DNA from: Montifringilla adamsi
Lineage: Eukaryota; Chordata; Aves; Passeriformes; Passeridae
DNA: 64,000 nt
Direction: 5' to 3'
Assembly: GCA_017590115.1 (NCBI GenBank)
Contig: JAGGNK010003336.1
Coordinates: forward strand, 62,001 to 126,000
Under the pieces are notes generated by a model that was given only the letters and a program-made list of their open reading frames with translations, had not been told where the DNA came from and made no database searches. How positions within the stretch are numbered: position 1 is the first letter of the stretch; every line of letters begins with the position of its first letter. Below are positions 59,297-64,000 of this stretch, one piece after another. The position numbers were made by a program, and so were the translations under genes.

Positions 59297-59796
59297 CTAG
59301 AGCACACCTGGAATACGGTGTCCAGCACTGGGGTCCCAAACAGAGGAATTGCTTGAACAAGTCCAGAGGAGGCTCCAGGATGAGCAGAGGATGGAGCAGC
59401 TCTGCTGGGAGGAAAGGCTGGCACAGCTGGGATTGTTCACCTGCACAGGAGAAGCTTTGGGCTGAGCTCAGGGTGGCCCTGCAGGGCCTGAAGGAGCTGC
59501 AGGAAAGATGGAGAGAGACAATTGCCAAGGGCTGGAGGGACAGGAGCCAGGGAATGGCTCCCAGTGCCAGAGGGCAGGGCTGGATGGGAGATTGGGAATG
59601 AGGAATTGTTCCCTGGCAGGGTGGGCAGGCCCTGGCACAGGGTGCCCAGAGCAGCTGTGGCTGCCCCTGGATCCCTGGCAGTGCCCAAGGCCAGGCTGGA
59701 CACTGGGGCTGGGAGCAGCCTGGGACAGTGCAAGGTGTCCCTGCCATGGCAGGGGTGGAATAAAAACCATTCCAACCTGAACCATTCTGTGATTGT
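59297..59796 (+). mobile_element. CR1 LINE copy, young subfamily, 5'-truncated
   Basis: Sense copy of 500 bp from CTAGAGCACACCTGGAATAC through CCAGAGGAGGCTCCAGGATG, GGGATTGTTCACCTGCACAG and GGCCTGAAGGAGCTGCAGGA to AACCTGAACCATTCTGTGAT. Near the end, GGGGTGGAATAAAAACCATT replaces the usual GGCACTGGATGGGCTTC stretch, a small local deletion or substitution. It is the best reference in the window for the young subfamily. The 221-codon minus-strand frame across it is not a gene. Confidence 0.95.
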
Positions 59797-62700
59797 ACAT
59801 CAAAACTATTTTCAGTTCTCTTTGAACAACACGTAGGAATGTGGAACAGTTCAAAGGAAAAGATCAGTCTGGTCCCTTAGTGCAGTGGCTGTGTGCTTGA
59901 GCAGGGAATACAGTTTAGAGACCCTTATTTGTTCCAGCACTGTCACAGTAGCTGCAAGGACACTGAGCAGTTCCTAGTACCTTTGATTTTTAAAACATTG
60001 GCATTTTTATGCTAAGATGTGGATTGTTGTGAATGCTGAACCGTTTTAACTTTCGGGGAGCCTTAATGCAGCTCCTAAACGGGCACTGAAGATCTTATCA
60101 AGTGTATGTGGAGTCTCCTCTGCACCACTTGATTGCTGCAAAGCTTGGGAGGGCCCCAAAGCCAGCACACATTATAAAGTACAAGATTTTTTCCCTCAAG
60201 ATCTTCACTTGTGGAAGGATCCTGAAGGGAACATATGACACTAATTTTTGCTAAAGAAACAGAGGCTATAGATACAACACAAATGTAATACAAATGCTAA
60301 CCTGCAAAGACTAACAGTATGAAATTTGTATTTTGTTTTATTTTATGTTGCTGATAGTTTTTTTGGTTTTTTTTTTATTTTTTAATGAGATTTCCAGATT
60401 GCTCCCAAGCAAAGATACATTGCAATAACACAAAAGTACATTGTATTGTTAGGAAGTGGCTCATTATAACCTCATCTTATCATATAAACCACCAGCGCAG
60501 GGATGCATTAAAGTACTTAGAATGTGCCTTATGGGCCTGCACAAGAAACAGATTAATGCTTGTGAAATCATATTTTAATTTTTAAATATTCTTTCAAGAT
60601 GAAAGGAATCCTCTTAGTGCCATGGGTAAGCAATATTTTAAATCTGTGTGATTGTAATGTGGTTATTAATTTAATGTATTATTCTCATACAAAAACACAT
60701 ATTACCCTGGGTCTGGTTTAAAGTGACAATATTGCAGGCACTGAGCATTCCTTTTCTGAGCAAATACAGCAACACAGTCAATCAAAGCAGGCAATTAGTT
60801 TGGTTTACTTTTATGCAGTAATATACATCCTGATGCACTGGAAAGCACTTAATTGTTCTTAATATAGTTGTATTTCATATGGCATGGCCAAATGTAAAAA
60901 AACTTTATACACTGGGGGAAAAAAGAAAGATAAGCATGAAACCTTTGAGATTATGTGATGTAACTACACAATATCCCTCTTCACTCTGTGAAAACAAAAG
61001 GAGACTCCTGAAATACATTATCCTAGTTAGAAATGGAATTAAAAATTTAAATAAGCAGTAGGTGCTTCTAAATTCTTTTTATTACCAGAATTATCACTTT
61101 TGAATTAGAATAGAGAGTAGCAGTCACTAAAGCCCAAAATTCAGTATTTCTTCTGAGCATTCTAGGCTGCTGCAGATAGAAAATTAATGCCTCCATTTAT
61201 TCCAAAGAATAATCAAAACAACAGCAACAACAACAACAAAAAAAAGAAAAAAAAAGAAAAAAAAACACCAAGAAACCCAACCTTGCAGGAATTTGTAAAT
61301 GATTTGTGAATGGTACAGAGGAAAAAACAGCTGAACTTCTAGAATTTGTAAGAGTTGCAGCTGTTGCCAGGTAAGCAGCCTTTTGCAAGTTATCCATAGA
61401 AGGCTATGGCCTCAGTTGTCTAGACCTGTAGGAAAGAATGTAATTATAGAGGAGATAATATTAAATCCAGAATTAATCTTGCCAGTTAATCCCAGGAATA
61501 TAAGAACCTGAGTTCCTTGATTGTATGTTGTTGATCCTGATCAGGATCTTGCTGATCCTGGTTTGTCCTTCTGCTGAACTTCAGGCAAGGAATTGCAGCT
61601 GAAGTGAACAATCAATTTTGTAAAGGTGCTACTGAAATTGAAATAGATGTAAATGATACTTAAACATAATAAAAATTCTCTGTTCTTCATATTGTCAGAT
61701 GGCACTCATGAGGGAAATGTTTACTGTACAAACAGAAACTTGTTTACCAATATTTTATAGCTGAACCACTTCTGTTAGGAAAGAGCAAAAATAAATACTT
61801 CTGGTATTCTGAGGAAGCTCTTTAGTCACAAATTTCTGCTGAATAAGAGGGAGGTTTTATTTTTTCCTTTTTTTTTTCCTGAAAGACTACAAGAATCTAA
61901 CTTTTGACTTAGACTTTAAATCTTCATCTTCAAAGAACGATTTAGAATAGCATTACTATAAGAAAAGATAGTCAGGTTTTTGTGTGTGCCCTCCCCAAAC
62001 CTCCCTCTCCCTTTCCATTGTCTCTGATGGACAATGGGAATTGTTGTGGGATAAGAGTGGGACTTGCAGGACAAACTCTCTGGGTGCTTGATTGTTTTAG
62101 CTCCCTCTAATTCTCTTGCTAACCATTTTGTGCAAGGTGCTAGATTTCTGTCAGAATCCAAATAAATAAATTATTGGCATCCTGCAGCTCTAAAAATCAA
62201 GAAGATATTAATGGGCCAGTGTAAAGAGTGAGGAATTAAGATCATTAGAATAAGCAGAGCCTGAATTCCGTGTTTCCTCATTCACATAATTAAAGGACAG
62301 GTCTGTAACACTCCTGACAAAAATACTTGCTCTGCTTGTCCTTGTGCATCTTTTTCAGACTTGATTTCATTGTAGCTTTAGGTATGAAGTATGGATTGAA
62401 AGGAAGAAGAGAATAGATTTCCTGTTCCTTTTGTTTTGAAAAGTTTTAAGCTTGTTATTTAAGTGATCACTGAATTCCTTTAGAAATATGACAAACTTCA
62501 GCAATTTACATCTATTTTCCTAAATTACCGTGTCATTTAAAGCTCTTCATGTTACTTGTTAAACACAGAAAAAAACCCCTCCTCTTATAGATTCAGTCTA
62601 TCATGGGCTAAAGGCATAACCAGAGTAATTACACATTACAGGATTGTAAGAGTATTCACATATAGCACATAACTTACAACAGCATCACTTCTTAGTGCCT

Positions 62701-64000
62701 GTGGGTGTTCAAAACTGAGTACAATTTCTGCTCTGGAATATTTCAGGATTCAGATATTTGATCTACATTATAGTAGAAAAACATTAATTTTCAAGTCATA
62801 TAAAGGAAACAAAAGATACATGAAAAGTTTTTAATAAATTATTTTAAAAATTTCATTATCATCTTAGCATACTCTATTCTATCTTTATTCAGTTCAAAGC
62901 ATTGGAAAAAGTAAAATCTCTACCTCAAATCTGTCACTTGTGTTGATTTTAGAAGTATTTTTTTTCTTTAGTGTAACCTAAAAGTAAATAAATAGTGCCT
63001 GGCTATTGTATAGCAGAAATTTCAGCTGCTCCCAGAGCACATTGAACAGAAGTTGATTGTCATTACCCCTTTTACAGATGAAAAATCTTAATCCAAGAAT
63101 CTCTTCAAACATCAGAAGGCACATTTATCTCCACAGCCTGTTCTACAGGAGCTGAGCTTTGTTGCTGATTACTTTGAGCATCCAGGGGAGCTCTCAGTAT
63201 CTTCTTGATTAGGTTCCCCCATTGGTGAAAAACAGAAGGTTTATTGTTAGGAAATTTCAACATATTTTGTCACAAGCATGAGAATGGAATTGTAAGAAAT
63301 GTGTGAAATAGTGGAGATATACATATAAATTGTTGGTATTATCCAAACACATAATCACTTCGTACAATGTCATGAGACTGTGAGGAAATTGGATGTCAAA
63401 GCCACTAAAGTGGTTTTGGTGGTAGTGTGGCAGTGCTCAAACCCTGTTCATTGCACAACAGACTGACAGGCCAAACTCTGGGGGCTCAGCATTCCTGGCT
63501 TCAGTTTGTCACACAGGGTGAGTCCTGAGGAATCATCTGAAGCTGAACATCTCCAAAACATTTCTGAGAGACAGAGTCAGCATTTCTAGTGCTGGATTGT
63601 CACAGGCAGTAAGATTGGGCTGAAGGGAAGAACTGCCTGTGATGCCAGCCACAATTTCCAAAGGCTGAAGCCCTGCCTTCAAGCTGATGTGCAAAGTGAG
63701 GGAAGAATTTTGCTTTTATTGCATTTGTATTTTTTCTACATTTCTTTCATGATTAAAAGCCTTATTCTGCCAGTGCTTAATCAGTTGCACCTTTTTAGCA
63801 TTCTGTGACTATGCTTCTGAGAATTTTTAAATGTTCTGAAAGTCTTAATTTAGGCAGTGGATGTGCTCAGATACATTGATCTGTGCTGAGGATTGAGGGA
63901 AATCATTGTAGGAGTACCAGAAAGTGCAGGGAGATCATCAACAGTCTTCATTCATTTGTGTCACTCATCAAAAGACACCAGAGGACTGTGTAGGAATCTC
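59797..64000. other. AT-rich unique DNA, no gene seen
   Basis: No frame exceeds 81 codons. A CAA/A-rich run lies at 61212-61266 and a 16-bp perfect palindrome at 61533-61548. No repeat family or RNA gene was recognised up to the window end. Confidence 0.55.

Noticed and set aside
59082..59747. 221-codon minus-strand frame
   Set aside because: It runs over a CR1 copy and an A/C tract, contains an N, and the same frames recur at every young CR1 copy. The real CR1 sense strand here is plus, and this part is 3' UTR.

Overview
This 64 kb window looks like a non-coding stretch of a bird genome, most likely a passerine. The main evidence is at least sixteen CR1 LINE fragments. Most keep the CR1 tail, read as ATTCTGTGATTCT on the sense strand or AGAATCACAGAAT on the antisense strand. 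Five endogenous-retrovirus LTRs or LTR-like segments of avian type are also present. The remainder is AT-rich unique DNA with microsatellites and A/C-rich tracts. There is nothing prokaryotic, viral-genomic or operon-like. I found no protein-coding gene. The longest open frames (221, 206, 200, 197, 183, 177 and 174 codons) lie on CR1 copies, on an ERV-like repeat, or opposite one another in unique DNA, and none carries a family signature I recognise. The window is probably intergenic or a large intron.

Layout. 1-14.8 kb: mostly unique AT-rich DNA with one plus-strand LTR (about 3.67-4.05 kb) and three short CR1 fragments. 14.8-15.65 kb: two CR1 copies head to head. 19.5-20.25 kb: a CR1 copy split by a complete solo LTR with a 6-bp target duplication. 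21-26 kb: four minus-strand CR1 fragments, including an internal-only piece at 25.6 kb. 26.5 kb: an 8-copy minisatellite. 29.5-31.85 kb: a retroelement-rich patch with a minus-strand LTR-like promoter (TATA plus three evenly spaced CCAAT boxes), a GC-rich interval, a plus-strand LTR, a TA-rich palindromic tract and a 3' tRNA-Met half. 37.4-38.2 kb: a minus-strand ERV-like repeat with an internal 41-bp tandem repeat. 38.5-39.6 kb: two minus-strand LTRs, the second from the same family as the one at 19.7 kb. 40-60 kb: six more CR1 fragments, four of them on the plus strand, an A21C4 minisatellite at 52.1 kb, a 71-N gap in a (TA)n tract, and long A/C-rich tracts. 60-64 kb: unique AT-rich DNA.

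The annotation is therefore mainly one of mobile-element history. Several CR1 copies look nearly or fully identical to each other over about 190-270 bp by eye, which suggests recent CR1 activity. The most unusual items are a 36/42-nt inverted repeat with a 19-nt loop at 48.4 kb, the tRNA-Met 3' half at 31.8 kb, the three-CCAAT promoter at 29.6-29.7 kb, the LTR family that does not end in CA, and the strict 25-bp A21C4 repeat. Family names and element boundaries rest on recalled consensus features, not on a search.
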